64,000 nt of DNA from Leifsonia sp. Leaf264 (GCF_001422325.1 NZ_LMMR01000006.1:372001-436000); one strand, 5' to 3'. Counted from the first letter of the stretch, positions 1 to 8,760 are shown. Program-made: numbers and translations. Notes: generated by a model not told the origin, from the letters alone.

Positions 1-1296
1 CTTGCCGCCCACGTCGACGCCTTTGGTGGGTTCGTCGAACAGGAACACCTTCGAGCCCCGTCGCAACCATTTGGCGATGACGAGCTTCTGCTGGTTCCCG
101 CCCGAGAACTGGCGCGCCCTGAGTTTCACGTTCGCGGGCTTGAGGGCGAGCGACTGCGCGATCTGGGTGGACACCTCGACCTGGCGTCGGACGCTGAGGA
201 AGGGTCCCCTGCCCACGAGGTCGGGGGCGGCGGTCAGCGAGATGTTCGCGTACGCCGGCATCTGCAGGGCGAGGCCCTGCTGCTTGCGATCCTCCGGGAT
301 GAACGCGATACCGGCGTCGCGACTGTCGTTCGGCGTATGGATGCGCTCCGTCACGCCGTCGATGGTGATGACTCCACCGCAACCGGGGTCGGCCCGCACG
401 ATGGCCCGCAGGAACTCCGTGCGCCCCGATCCAACCAGGCCGGCGATGCCGACGATCTCTCCCCGGCGCACCGCGATCTCGTTCGTGTGCTCGGTGTCGG
501 GACGGGTGACGGATGCCGCCGAGAACAGCACCGGCGCATCCGCCGCCATCGGATGCTCGCGCCTGAAGTCCAGTAGTTCGCGGCCGACCATGTTGCGCAC
601 GATCTCCTCCGTCGACGTGTCGGCGATGGACGACTCGTATCCCACGCGGCCGTCGCGGAGGACCACCACTCGGTCGGAGACGGTCATGACCTCCGGCATC
701 TTGTGCGAGACGAAGATGACGGCGACGCCGCGTTCGGCGGCGAGCTCGCGTACCCGCAGCAGGACGGCTTCGACGTTCTGCTCCACCATCGAGGTGGTCG
801 GTTCGTCGAGCGCCACGATCTTCGCGCCGAATGCGAAGGACTTGGCGATGGTGAGGGCGTGCCGCTGGGCTGGGCTGAGCTTCGACATCGGTGTCCGTCG
901 GTCGAGCGGGAAGCCCATCGTCGCGACGTCGGCGAGGGCTTCAGCCACCTGGGTGGCCGAAGCCTGCCGTTCCCCGCGCGTCTTTCCGAGCAGAAGGTTC
1001 TGCTCGACGGTCAACTGTGGGACGACGGCCGGTTCCTGATGGGCGATGACGACGCCCTCGGCGAGCGCGCGGCGCGGGGAGTACTCACCGCGCCGCACGC
1101 CGTCCACGTACACCGAGCCGCTGTCCGGTGCGAGGGCGCCGCCGATGATCCCGAGGAGGGTGCTCTTGCCAGCGCCGTTCTCGCCAGCGAGGGTGAGCAC
1201 CTCCCCGCGTCCGAGCGAGAAGCTCACGTCGTCGAGGGCACGGACGCCCGGGAACGACTTCGCGATGTTCCTGATCTCGAGCAGGGTGTCGGTCAT
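1..1296 (-). CDS. Sugar ABC transporter ATP-binding protein (CUT2/RbsA type), 3' end outside window
   Basis: Duplicated-ATPase subunit that would power import of a monosaccharide at the inner face of the membrane. The start is the ATG at 1294-1296, behind a GGAGGAGAA ribosome site. The first domain has Walker A GENGAGKST (about residues 39-47) and Walker B ALDEPT. Its signature is LSPAQRHAL, the loose form usual in this family. The second domain has the degenerate P-loop GLVGSGRTE, typical of RbsA/MglA paralogues, and a good signature FSGGNQQKLVIAKW. Some 432 codons are visible of the usual ~500, so the C-terminus and presumably the permease lie beyond position 1. It follows the binding-protein gene (1357-2421) by 60 bases and is probably co-transcribed with it. 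The substrate cannot be read from the sequence. Confidence 0.93.
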   Translation of the reverse strand, partial: MTDTLLEIRNIAKSFPGVRALDDVSFSLGRGEVLTLAGENGAGKSTLLGIIGGALAPDSGSVYVDGVRRGEYSPRRALAEGVVIAHQEPAVVPQLTVEQNLLLGKTRGERQASATQVAEALADVATMGFPLDRRTPMSKLSPAQRHALTIAKSFAFGAKIVALDEPTTSMVEQNVEAVLLRVRELAAERGVAVIFVSHKMPEVMTVSDRVVVLRDGRVGYESSIADTSTEEIVRNMVGRELLDFRREHPMAADAPVLFSAASVTRPDTEHTNEIAVRRGEIVGIAGLVGSGRTEFLRAIVRADPGCGGVITIDGVTERIHTPNDSRDAGIAFIPEDRKQQGLALQMPAYANISLTAAPDLVGRGPFLSVRRQVEVSTQIAQSLALKPANVKLRARQFSGGNQQKLVIAKWLRRGSKVFLFDEPTKGVDVGGK

Positions 1297-1356
1297 GATG
1301 GGTTCTCCTCCGTGCAGTTCATCGTCGAACGCGGATCAAGCGGGCGGGCGGGCGGC

Positions 1357-2421
1357 TCAGGGCATGCCGTTCGGGTAGTCGGCCACGTTCGCCTCGTCGA
1401 TGATGAAGGCGGGTACGTCGACCCAGGCCGGCACCTCCTTGCCCGCGAGCAGCCACAGCGCGACCTTCACGCCCGATGCGCCCTCGGTGGTCGGCCTTTC
1501 ACTGACCGTGGCGGTGTAGGTGCCGTCGGCGATCTGCTTCTTGGCCTGCGGGATGCCGTCGGTTCCGACCAGGATCACCTCGCCCGTGAGCCCCTTGGCG
1601 TCGATGGCCGACTGCACTCCGAGAGCCATCCCATCGTTCTGGGAGTAGAACGCCTTGATGTCGGGGTTCGCGGTGAGCATCGCTGTGGCGATTGTCTGCG
1701 CCTGGTTGGTGTCCCATTTCGCGCTCTGGGAGGCGACGAGCTCGAGGTTCGGGTGGTTCTCGAGACCGGCCTTGAAGCCCTTGCCGCGGTTGATGGCGTT
1801 GGAGGATCCGGGGTCGCCCTCGATCATGGCGACCTTGCCGCCGTCGGGGAGTTTGTCGGCGATGTAGTCCGCCGCCGTCTCACCGATGGTCGTGGCATCC
1901 GGGCCGACGTACACGACGCCTGGGATGGTGCCCTGTGCATCGTTCAGCACGATGGCCGGAACGCCCTGGGCGAGGGCGGCGGTGAAGACGCTGTCGAGCG
2001 CCGTCGCCGAGATGGGTGAGGCGAGGATGGCCGAGCAGCCCTGATTGAGTGCGCTCTGCGCCTTGTCGAGCTGCTCCGTGATGGAGGCCTCGTCGTTCAC
2101 GGCGAAGGTCTGGTAGTCAACGCCCAGTTCTTTCGCCTCGTTCTCGAAGCCGTCACGCTCATAGCCCCAGAACTCGTTTGCAAGGGTCCGAGTGACGTAG
2201 CAGAGCTTGACGCCGTCACCGACGTCGGGGTCGCCGAGGGTCTTCTCCACCTCTTCGATGTCGGTCTTGGTGTCCGCCTGCACCAGGGAGGCGATGTCGG
2301 CCCCTCCAGTGGTCGAGCCGCCGGCGGTCCCGCCGTCGGGGGTGGCGGTGCAGGCGCTGAGCGCCAGCACCGCGGTGGCCGTGATTGCGAGGAGTGCGAT
2401 CGCACCCGTTCGTCGCTGCAT
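1357..2421 (-). CDS. Sugar-binding lipoprotein of ABC transporter (periplasmic-binding-protein-like, type I fold)
   Basis: A 354-residue extracytoplasmic solute-binding lipoprotein. The N-terminus has a basic start (MQRRTG), a hydrophobic core and a lipobox LSAC with Cys24 as the lipidation site, then a Thr/Gly-rich linker. The mature part has ribose-binding-protein-like features: repeated NQG, SPISATAL and a late VGTDGIPQAKKQI stretch. It lies between the oxidoreductase gene and the ATPase, all on the minus strand. The ligand is probably a sugar or sugar acid, inferred from the neighbouring oxidoreductase and gluconokinase, but it is not demonstrated. Confidence 0.92.
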   Translation of the reverse strand: MQRRTGAIALLAITATAVLALSACTATPDGGTAGGSTTGGADIASLVQADTKTDIEEVEKTLGDPDVGDGVKLCYVTRTLANEFWGYERDGFENEAKELGVDYQTFAVNDEASITEQLDKAQSALNQGCSAILASPISATALDSVFTAALAQGVPAIVLNDAQGTIPGVVYVGPDATTIGETAADYIADKLPDGGKVAMIEGDPGSSNAINRGKGFKAGLENHPNLELVASQSAKWDTNQAQTIATAMLTANPDIKAFYSQNDGMALGVQSAIDAKGLTGEVILVGTDGIPQAKKQIADGTYTATVSERPTTEGASGVKVALWLLAGKEVPAWVDVPAFIIDEANVADYPNGMP

Positions 2422-2533
2422 TGTGCTGCCTTTCGTCTTTGGAAGGAATCCAGGGATGGTGCAGTGGTGCTCGCGGTGGTGACCGGTTCCATTCTCCGCC
2501 GCGAGCGCCGGGGCCGGTGAGGTAGCGCCGGCG

Positions 2534-3886
2534 CTAGAGCGCGAGTGCTTCCACGTCGATGAGCGCCTCGGTCTCCCGGCGCAGTTCGAGGGCTGTCGCG
2601 AGCGACTCGTCGATGATCACGTCGTCCCAGCTCACGCTCTGGCCCTTCGCCACGTCGTGCGTGAGCTCGACGTGGTGGGCGAGCGCGACGGGGAGCAGGC
2701 GGTTGCGCACACTCGTCTCGGCGGAGACCAGCTTCCCCCAGACGGTGAACCCGCCCTCGCCGTCGAGGAACTCCCCGGCCGTCAGGTCCTTCTTGGCTGT
2801 GGCGACGACGTCGCCGTGGAAACCTGTCGGGGCTCCGGTGGCGATCCCGCGGAGGGCCGCATTCGCGATCGAGACGTTCAGCTCCAGACCCACGTAGTGG
2901 TACGGGCGATAGAGGGCGGCGTACTGGCCGGTGGGGTCGGGGTGCCACGGATACTCGGTGAAGCACCCGGAGACGTAGGCGTTGGTGGCCTTGACGACGA
3001 CGAAGACGCCCTCCTGGGTGTTGAACGGGATCCAGTCGCCGGCGCGGGTGACGCTCGACATGACGTCGACCGACCCGCCGTTGGCGAGTACCCCGCCGAC
3101 GGCCGACGGGCGGCAGATCGTGGCGATCTCCTCGACGTTGCCGGGGGTGAAGGTGAGGCCGTCATCGGACGGCACGAGGCCGGCCGCATTGGCGACGGCC
3201 GCCATCTCGATCGCGGCCTTCGTGCCGTCGCGGAAGGAAGTGTGCATGTAGGGGTTGAGCTGTCCGGAGTCGGTGAGCTCCTTCGAGAACTCCCAGTTGT
3301 CCCAGACGTTGTCGGGATTCATCTCGTGATAGTGCGAGAGGTACTTCGCGCCCTTGCCGGCGCAGACCACGTCGAATCCCGAGGTACGGGCCCAGTCGAC
3401 GAGTTCCATGATGAGGGCGGGCTGGTCTCCGTAGGCCATGGAGTAGACCACTCCGGCAGCTTCGGCGCGACGTGCGAGCGCGGGGCCGGCGAGGGCATCC
3501 GCCTCCACGGTGACCATGATGATGTGCTTCTTCGTCTCGATCGCGCGCAACGCGTGGTTCACGCCGACGATGGGGTTCCCCGTCGCCTCGACGATCACAT
3601 CGATGTCGGAGTCGAACAGGGCCGCCGCATCCGCCACGATCGTGGTCGTGCGGTTCGCGAGCGCCTCTTCGATGGACTCCGCCATGGCGTCGGCCGGCCA
3701 GTCGACGAGGGCGAAGGCCCCTTGGGCGCGAGCGACGTTGATGTCGGCGATGGCGACCACGTGGATGCCGGGGATGTTGCGAGCCTGAGCGAGGTACATG
3801 GTGCCGTAGCGACCGGCGCCGATGAGGCCGACACGGATCGGGCGGCCCTCGCGTTCACGCTGCTGGAGGAGGGGGTGAAGGTTCAC
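2534..3886 (-). CDS. NAD(P)-dependent oxidoreductase with SAF-like C-terminus (homoserine dehydrogenase-like)
   Basis: A 450-residue cytosolic protein. An N-terminal Rossmann fold carries GLIGAGRYGTMYLAQ (about residues 20-34) and IADINVARA, then VIVEATGNP and IMVTVEADAL. This is the arrangement of the homoserine-dehydrogenase-like, SAF-containing oxidoreductases often found in sugar or sugar-acid clusters. The C-terminal 100 residues (DLTAGEFLDGEGGFTVWGK and onward) fit the SAF region. It is the first gene of the leftward ABC-importer operon and is divergent from the LacI regulator. It could oxidise a sugar-derived aldehyde or ketose, but this is inference; it is unlikely to be a biosynthetic homoserine dehydrogenase in this context. 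Confidence 0.85.
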   Translation of the reverse strand: MNLHPLLQQREREGRPIRVGLIGAGRYGTMYLAQARNIPGIHVVAIADINVARAQGAFALVDWPADAMAESIEEALANRTTTIVADAAALFDSDIDVIVEATGNPIVGVNHALRAIETKKHIIMVTVEADALAGPALARRAEAAGVVYSMAYGDQPALIMELVDWARTSGFDVVCAGKGAKYLSHYHEMNPDNVWDNWEFSKELTDSGQLNPYMHTSFRDGTKAAIEMAAVANAAGLVPSDDGLTFTPGNVEEIATICRPSAVGGVLANGGSVDVMSSVTRAGDWIPFNTQEGVFVVVKATNAYVSGCFTEYPWHPDPTGQYAALYRPYHYVGLELNVSIANAALRGIATGAPTGFHGDVVATAKKDLTAGEFLDGEGGFTVWGKLVSAETSVRNRLLPVALAHHVELTHDVAKGQSVSWDDVIIDESLATALELRRETEALIDVEALAL

Positions 3887-3963
3887 GATCGCCTTTCTGA
3901 GTGGTGCACGACGATGGCGGATCCTCGTGCCGATCAGTCCGGCGCGACACCTTCGTCGTTATT

Positions 3964-4003
3964 TGGTGGTTGAAGTGGTAACGGTTACACTTTTGTACCA
4001 CCA
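3964..4003. promoter_or_regulatory. Nested dyad operator between oxidoreductase operon and lacI-type gene
   Basis: The core GTAACGGTTAC (3978-3988) is a perfect 11-base palindrome, the usual form of a LacI-family operator. It is flanked by a second, almost concentric inverted repeat, TGGTGGT (3964-3970) and ACCACCA (3997-4003). It lies in the 187-base divergent intergenic region and so could control both directions. Binding by the adjacent LacI protein is inferred from position. Confidence 0.7.
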
Positions 4004-4073
4004 GCGTTCCACCGGCGTCAACACCTCGTACGGAAATCGGTAGGCTGGCCATCGACTCGCAGGGGAGGAAAGC

Positions 4074-5120
4074 GTGCGGAAACCAGCCACGATCCGCGAC
4101 GTAGCGCGCGAAGCTGGCGTCTCGGTCGCCGTTGTCTCTCGCGTCATCAACGAGGGATCCGGGCCCGTCGCCGTAGCGACCCGCGCCAAGGTCGTCGAGG
4201 TGATCGAGCAGCTCGGCTACCAGCCACGAGCCGCCGCCCGAGAGCTGCAGCAGCGGGGAAGCACCACGATCGGCCTCGTGCTCGCGGACCTCACCAACCC
4301 GTTCTTCGCCCGCCTCGCGGACCGCGTGGTCTGGGAGGCGCGGGCCCGTGGCATCCATGTCGTGTTGCTCACCACCCAGGAGGACGAGCACCTCGAGGCG
4401 GAGTCCATCGAGACCCTCATCGGTCGTTCGGTCGGTTCCGTCATCGCCACGCCGACCGGTGGCAATGCCGACAGGTGGCGGCGGCTCATCGACCTCGGCG
4501 TTCACGTGGTCTTCGTCGACCGTGAGATCGAAGAGCTGCCGGAGGCCGACGTCGTCACCATCCGCAACGACCAGTCGGCAGAGGTGACCACGAGTCATCT
4601 CATCGAGCTCGGCCACGAGCGCATAGCGTTCATCTCGGGTCCGCTGACGACGTCGACAGGACGATCACGCGTGGCCGGCTTCCGCCACGCGATGACGGAT
4701 GCCGGGCTCCCCGTCGACGACAGGCTCATCCGGGCCATCCCCTTCCGGGGCGACACCGGCGGCGACGCCGTGAGTGCACTACTCGCGCTGCCTGATCCGC
4801 CCACGGGCATCATCGTGGGCAACACCGCGCAGGTTCGATCGTCGCTGCGGCGCATCAAGCAGGTCGGCATCCGCGTTCCCGAGGACCTCAGCGTGGTCGT
4901 CTTCGACGACAACCCGTGGACCGAGTTGGTGTCGCCACCGCTCTCCGTGATCCGCCAACCCATCGACATGCTCGCCTCGCACTCGGTCGACGTGGCCGTC
5001 GGGCGGATGCGCGGTGCATTCACCGAGCCGCCACGGCGCATCGAGATCGACGCCGAGTTCGTGCAGCGCTCGAGCGCTGCGCCCCGCATCTCCCCTGCTG
5101 CGCCGGCTGCAGCCGTCTGA
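4074..5120 (+). CDS. LacI-family transcriptional regulator
   Basis: A 348-residue repressor. The N-terminal helix-turn-helix has the family pattern ATIRDVAREAGVS followed by VVSRVINEG and the hinge LGYQPRAAARELQ. The core is a sugar-binding-protein fold (TTIGLVLADLTNPFF, VVVFDDNPWTELV). The GTG at 4074 is chosen because GGGGAGGA sits just upstream and the HTH begins immediately. It is divergent from the oxidoreductase/ABC operon with a palindromic operator between them, so it is the likely local regulator. The effector is unknown. Confidence 0.93.
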   Translation: MRKPATIRDVAREAGVSVAVVSRVINEGSGPVAVATRAKVVEVIEQLGYQPRAAARELQQRGSTTIGLVLADLTNPFFARLADRVVWEARARGIHVVLLTTQEDEHLEAESIETLIGRSVGSVIATPTGGNADRWRRLIDLGVHVVFVDREIEELPEADVVTIRNDQSAEVTTSHLIELGHERIAFISGPLTTSTGRSRVAGFRHAMTDAGLPVDDRLIRAIPFRGDTGGDAVSALLALPDPPTGIIVGNTAQVRSSLRRIKQVGIRVPEDLSVVVFDDNPWTELVSPPLSVIRQPIDMLASHSVDVAVGRMRGAFTEPPRRIEIDAEFVQRSSAAPRISPAAPAAAV

Positions 5121-5179
5121 CCCACCCATCACGCCGCCGGAGCCGTCTGCTGGCGGCGGCCGAACCGCCAGGAGCATCC

Positions 5180-5491
5180 ATGTCCGTCGTCGTCACTGCC
5201 GTCTTCCGTCCCCGCGTGGGTCAACACGACAACCTCGTCGCCGCGCTGCGGGCGAGCATCCCCGCCGTGCATGCCGAGAGTGGATGCCGTCTCTATGCCA
5301 TCCACGACGCCGAGGACGGCACCATCACCATGCTCGAGAAGTGGGATTCTCGGGCCGACCTCGACGCGCACACGACCGGACCGGCCGTCGTCGCACTCGA
5401 CGCGGCCGTCGGAGGATTCCTCGCCGAGCCCACCGTCGTCACGGTGATGACGCCGCTTCCGGCCGGCACGGCCGAGCAGGGGGAACTGTGA
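5180..5491 (+). CDS. ABM-domain (antibiotic biosynthesis monooxygenase-like) protein
   Basis: A 103-residue small dimeric ferredoxin-like fold protein. VVVTAVFRPRVGQ, the GCRLYAIHD strand, EKWDSRADLDAHTTGP and the C-terminal VVTVMTPLP match the ABM family (YgiN-like). The ATG at 5180 has GGAG nearby. Its stop overlaps the next start by four bases (GTGA), so it is translationally coupled to the gluconokinase. Members near sugar catabolic genes are common, but their reaction is usually unknown; no catalytic role is assigned here. Confidence 0.88.
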   Translation: MSVVVTAVFRPRVGQHDNLVAALRASIPAVHAESGCRLYAIHDAEDGTITMLEKWDSRADLDAHTTGPAVVALDAAVGGFLAEPTVVTVMTPLPAGTAEQGEL

Positions 5492-6009
5492 CGTCGCACC
5501 CTGGCGAGGCAACCCCCACGATCATCGTGATGGGCGTCTCGGGAGCCGGCAAGTCAGCCGTCGGGGCCGCGCTGGCCGCGCACCTCGGGCGCCCCTTCGT
5601 CGACGCCGACGACCTGCATCCGGCGTCGAATGTGGCGAAGATGGCCGAGGGGCATCCGCTCTCCGATGACGACCGCTGGCCGTGGCTCGACGCCGTCGGA
5701 GCCGCCGCCGTCGCCAGTCCCGGCACTGTGATCGCCTGCTCGGCCCTGCGACGTCGCTACCGCGAGAGGCTGCTGCTCGCCGCTCCCGATGCCGTGTTCG
5801 TCGAGCTGGACGTCCCGCGCGAGGAGCTCGAGCGCCGGGTGCGCGTGCGGTCGCACGAGTTCATGCCGTCGTCGCTGCTCGACTCGCAGCTGGCGACGCT
5901 GGAATCCCTCGAGAGCGATGAGCCGGGCGTCGCCGTCGTCGTCGATCCGGGGGAGACGCTCGACGAGCTGGTGGAGCGCATCGGCGACGCCGTCGGCAAG
6001 CGCAGCTGA
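5488..6009 (+). CDS. gntK: Gluconokinase
   Basis: A 173-residue kinase that phosphorylates D-gluconate to 6-phosphogluconate with ATP, feeding the pentose phosphate pathway. It has P-loop GVSGAGKS (about residues 17-24), the family motif DADDLHPASN, the lid-type ACSALRRRYRE and a C-terminal HEFMPSSLLDSQ. Length matches the short GntK family. The GTG start overlaps the preceding stop. It sits in the LacI/ABM unit, next to a divergent sugar importer, which suggests the cluster handles gluconate or a sugar acid. Confidence 0.93.
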   Translation: MTSHPGEATPTIIVMGVSGAGKSAVGAALAAHLGRPFVDADDLHPASNVAKMAEGHPLSDDDRWPWLDAVGAAAVASPGTVIACSALRRRYRERLLLAAPDAVFVELDVPREELERRVRVRSHEFMPSSLLDSQLATLESLESDEPGVAVVVDPGETLDELVERIGDAVGKRS

Positions 6010-6041
6010 GCGTCGCCCGCTACTCGCCCGCTATTCGCCCG

Positions 6042-6881
6042 CTACTCGCGTTCCCAGAACGCCAGCGCCTCGGCGGCCACCCGTTCAGCCTGACGATGCC
6101 CGGCGAGCGCCGACGCCTCCCGCGCCGCCGGATCGAGGGAGTTGCGACCCATGGCACGCTTCGCGTCCCGGTCGGGCGAGAGCACGAGGCTCCGCACTCC
6201 GGGTCCGAGAGCCTTCAGCTGGGCCGCGACAGAGGTGCCGACGCCGATGCCGCCCGTGAGGGGAGCGATCACGACCACGGTGTCGCATCCGGCGGCCAAC
6301 TGCACGTTGGCCGAGTACGGCAGGCCGCCGTCGATGTAGTACCGCCCGTCGATCTCCACCGGCGGCCACACCAGCGGCACGGCGCAGCTGGCGCCGACGG
6401 CATCGGTGAGGGGCACGCCGTCGGCGGCGGTGAAGGCGTGCAGCTCGCCGGTGAGCACGTCGTTGGCCGCTATGCGCAGGTCACGGTCGGGCCATTCGGC
6501 GACGGGCACGCGCTCGGCGATGATGGCGCGACGGGCCTCGGCGTCGGCGCGGTCGGTGTGCTCCAGGCTCGCCTGGCCGAGCTTGCGAATGGCCTTGGGC
6601 CGGTCACGGGCGAAGGCCAGCCCGCCGACCAGGCGCAGGATGCCGCCCGCCGACAGCTTCGCTGCTCGCTCGCCGACGGTGCCACGACGTTGCGCGTCGA
6701 ACAGGCGCTCCAACGACGTGCCGGCCGCCAGTTGCGCAGCGACGGTCGATCCGGCCGACGTTCCGACCAGCCGATCGGCCGTGCGCAGCTGCACGCCGGC
6801 CTGCTCCAGTCCGAAGAGCAGCCCGGTCTCCCAGGCGATGCCCGTCACTCCTCCACCGCCGAGCACCAGTGCCGAGGCCAT
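6042..6881 (-). CDS. Patatin-like phospholipase family protein
   Basis: A 279-residue serine acyl-hydrolase candidate. It has the oxyanion loop GGGGVTG at residues 8-14, nucleophile elbow GTSAG and the catalytic Asp in the DGG motif. The start at 6881 is chosen because GGGAGGG precedes it and the family begins directly with ALVLGGGG; longer forms would run into the divergent gene at 7016. No signal peptide is seen, so it is probably cytosolic. A paralogue lies at 15286-16263. The lipid substrate is unknown. Confidence 0.9.
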   Translation of the reverse strand: MASALVLGGGGVTGIAWETGLLFGLEQAGVQLRTADRLVGTSAGSTVAAQLAAGTSLERLFDAQRRGTVGERAAKLSAGGILRLVGGLAFARDRPKAIRKLGQASLEHTDRADAEARRAIIAERVPVAEWPDRDLRIAANDVLTGELHAFTAADGVPLTDAVGASCAVPLVWPPVEIDGRYYIDGGLPYSANVQLAAGCDTVVVIAPLTGGIGVGTSVAAQLKALGPGVRSLVLSPDRDAKRAMGRNSLDPAAREASALAGHRQAERVAAEALAFWERE

Positions 6882-7003
6882 CTGCGCCCTCCCTGCGTTC
6901 GCGTGTCCCTGTCGAGGTGCCGTGCGGCGCCGCTCGCGCCATCCTCGCCCACGGCGCGAGCCCGCGACGCGCGACACGCACCGATGCGCGCCCGGCATGC
7001 CCC

Positions 7004-7009
7004 TACGCT
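7004..7009 (+). promoter_or_regulatory. Leaderless promoter -10 (TACGCT)
   Basis: TACGCT is followed by exactly six bases and then the ATG at 7016, so transcription should start at or next to the start codon. There is no Shine-Dalgarno sequence. Confidence 0.6.
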
Positions 7010-7015
7010 GAACGA

Positions 7016-7873
7016 ATGACGGATGCAGCCACGACGGCACCGATGATCGGCCCTGTCGCCTCCCCCGACCTGCACGTCATGACCTACAACATCCGCCGCC
7101 GGATCGGGCACGTCATGCGCACCCATCCCGATCGCTGGGCGACCCGCCGCCCACTGCTCCGGCGCATCCTCCAAGCCGAACAGCCCACGATCCTCGGCGT
7201 GCAGGAGGCCCTGGCCGACCAGGCCGCCTTCGTTGCCGAGAGCCTCGGGCCCGACTTCGGCGGCGTCGGCCGTGGGCGCAATGCGAACGGACGCGGCGAG
7301 CGCAGCATCATCTTCTTCGACCGGCGGCGTCTGCGCCTCACCGCGTCGAGCCAGTTCGCCCTGTCGGACACCCCCGACAAGCCGGGCTCGCGCAGCTGGG
7401 GCAACTCGGTGCCGCGCGTTGTCGTCTCGGCCGAGTTCGACGACCTCGGAACCGGCGGGCGCGTGATCGCCTTCACCACCCACTTCGACCACAAGTCCCC
7501 GACGGCTCGCACGCGCTCGGCCGAGATGGTGCTGAAGCTCGTCGCCGAGGCGCAGAGCGCGAACCCGGATGCCCTCGTCATCGTGACCGGAGACGTGAAC
7601 GCCGACGTCAACTCGGCCGTGTACAGGCACCTCACCGAGAGCGGGGTGCTGCGCGACAGCTGGCACGCGGCCGAGCAGCGCCTCACGCCGCAGTGGGGGA
7701 CCTTCTCGAACTACCTGCCCCTCCGTCCCGGCGGCAAGCGCATCGACCTCATCCTCGTCGGCACCACCGTGGAGGTCGAGCGCACGGGCATCAACGTGGT
7801 GCGCTTCGACGGCGCTGCGGCATCCGACCACGACCCGGTCCAAGCCGTCGTGCGGGCCGTCGCGTCCCGCTAG
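7016..7873 (+). CDS. Endonuclease/exonuclease/phosphatase (EEP) family hydrolase
   Basis: A 285-residue metal-dependent phosphohydrolase. The EEP-fold motifs are in order: TYNIR near residue 24, GVQEAL with the metal-binding Glu, a THFDH block, the TGDVNAD block and the C-terminal ASDHDPV. This variant is usual among bacterial secreted or cytosolic EEP proteins acting on phosphodiesters or sphingomyelin-like lipids; the substrate cannot be told. No signal peptide is seen. The ATG at 7016 is chosen because a TACGCT element is six bases upstream and upstream codons overlap the patatin gene. Confidence 0.9.
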   Translation: MTDAATTAPMIGPVASPDLHVMTYNIRRRIGHVMRTHPDRWATRRPLLRRILQAEQPTILGVQEALADQAAFVAESLGPDFGGVGRGRNANGRGERSIIFFDRRRLRLTASSQFALSDTPDKPGSRSWGNSVPRVVVSAEFDDLGTGGRVIAFTTHFDHKSPTARTRSAEMVLKLVAEAQSANPDALVIVTGDVNADVNSAVYRHLTESGVLRDSWHAAEQRLTPQWGTFSNYLPLRPGGKRIDLILVGTTVEVERTGINVVRFDGAAASDHDPVQAVVRAVASR

Positions 7874-7948
7874 AGCCTGACGGACCTGAAGGCTGTTGCG
7901 CGTCAGGTAACCGCAAGGTAACGATCCGCGACTCAGCTCACGCCCCTC

Positions 7949-7978
7949 TTGCGGCCCCTCGCGGCGCCCCGCTAGGTT
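7949..7978 (+). promoter_or_regulatory. Candidate promoter for small ORF pair
   Basis: TTGCGG, about 18 bases of spacer, then TAGGTT form a sigma70-like promoter. This would give a leader of roughly 55 bases before the small ORF at 8039. Confidence 0.4.
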
Positions 7979-8038
7979 CATCTCTTGGTGCTGCTCGATC
8001 CCGGCAGGCCCAGCCCCCGACAGGAAGGAGAAGACCCC

Positions 8039-8122
8039 ATGTTCTTTACAACTCAGATGACGCCGATCGCTCCGATCACGCCGTTCACCTCTGCGGCCTC
8101 CTTCCCTCGGATCGCCGGCTGA
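8039..8122 (+). CDS. Very small ORF (27 aa) with strong ribosome site
   Basis: An ATG at 8039 follows AGGAAGGAG at good spacing and opens a 27-codon frame beginning MFFTTQMTPIAPITPF and ending at TGA 8120-8122. The protein is Thr/Pro/Ile-rich and resembles no family I recognise. It lies at the start of a probable transcript running to the 79-residue gene at 8408. It may be a leader peptide or a genuine microprotein. The support is the ribosome site and promoter, not homology. Confidence 0.45.
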   Translation: MFFTTQMTPIAPITPFTSAASFPRIAG

Positions 8123-8133
8123 CCCCTGGCCGC

Positions 8134-8192
8134 TGACGCGCCGAGCGTCACGCCCCTCCACCCTCCGGGTGGCATCGATGGCTGAGCCATCG
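8134..8192 (+). other. Two small hairpins between small ORFs
   Basis: TGACGC/GCGTCA (8134-8150, loop of five) and CGATGG/CCATCG (8176-8192, loop CTGAG) lie just after the 27-codon ORF. The rest of 8123-8407 shows no gene. They could form a regulatory leader for the 8408 gene; this is inference. Confidence 0.35.
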
Positions 8193-8407
8193 CCGACGGT
8201 CGCCCCGTCGTCCCGCTGATCGACCCATGTCGATCGCCGATCCGACTGGCGAGCGCTCGCCCTCCGCAGTGCGCGTCCGCGCCTGCGTCCTCTCCACCAG
8301 CGACCCATCGCCGACGCTTCGCGCTGCCGTTCTCCCGTCAGCGGATGCCGCCGACGATGCGCGCTGCTCCCTGAAACACACACCACCATCACGACAAGGA
8401 ACACACG

Positions 8408-8647
8408 ATGAATTCGCAAGTCCTCACCGCCCGAGATACACGGTCTCGGGCTCAGTACTCCACGACAGGGCTCGACCGTCTCGCTCGACGCGCGGGACTC
8501 GCGCTCGTGCGCTGGAGCTCGCGCCGACCGGAGAGCCTGCAGCTGTCGACAGACGGCATGCTTGCTCGCCGCGAGGCCGACGCCCTGCGCGTGGACAGCA
8601 CCCGCGACACCCAGTTGCTGGTGCTCCTCTCCCGCGGCCAGTTCTGA
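8408..8647 (+). CDS. Small basic hypothetical protein (79 aa)
   Basis: Begins MNSQVLTARDTRSRAQYST after an AAGGA ribosome site and ends at 8647. It is Arg-rich, with a central amphipathic segment LARRAGLALVRWSS and no signal peptide or known domain. It is followed by a very strong hairpin terminator (8660-8724), which supports a real transcription unit. I do not recognise the family. Function unknown. Confidence 0.6.
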   Translation: MNSQVLTARDTRSRAQYSTTGLDRLARRAGLALVRWSSRRPESLQLSTDGMLARREADALRVDSTRDTQLLVLLSRGQF

Positions 8648-8659
8648 TGACCGGCCGTA

Positions 8660-8724
8660 TGCCCCGAGAGGCATGCGCTCCACCTCTGCTCCAGCAGCGC
8701 GGTGGAGAGCATGCCCTCGGGGCA
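8660..8724 (+). terminator. Long hairpin terminator after small gene
   Basis: Arms at 8660-8684 and 8701-8724 pair along about 24 positions with one bulge and one mismatch. The loop itself contains CTGCT/AGCAG. There is no clear T-run after it. It separates the 79-residue gene from the acetyltransferase. Confidence 0.7.
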
Positions 8725-8760
8725 CTCCTGTCTCTGCGGGCGGCGTCGCTACGGCGTCGC

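Noticed and set aside
703-2019. Long plus-strand frames opposite the sugar transporter genes
   Set aside because: They mirror the codon bias of the strong minus-strand genes and encode Gly/Arg/Val-rich sequence without motifs.
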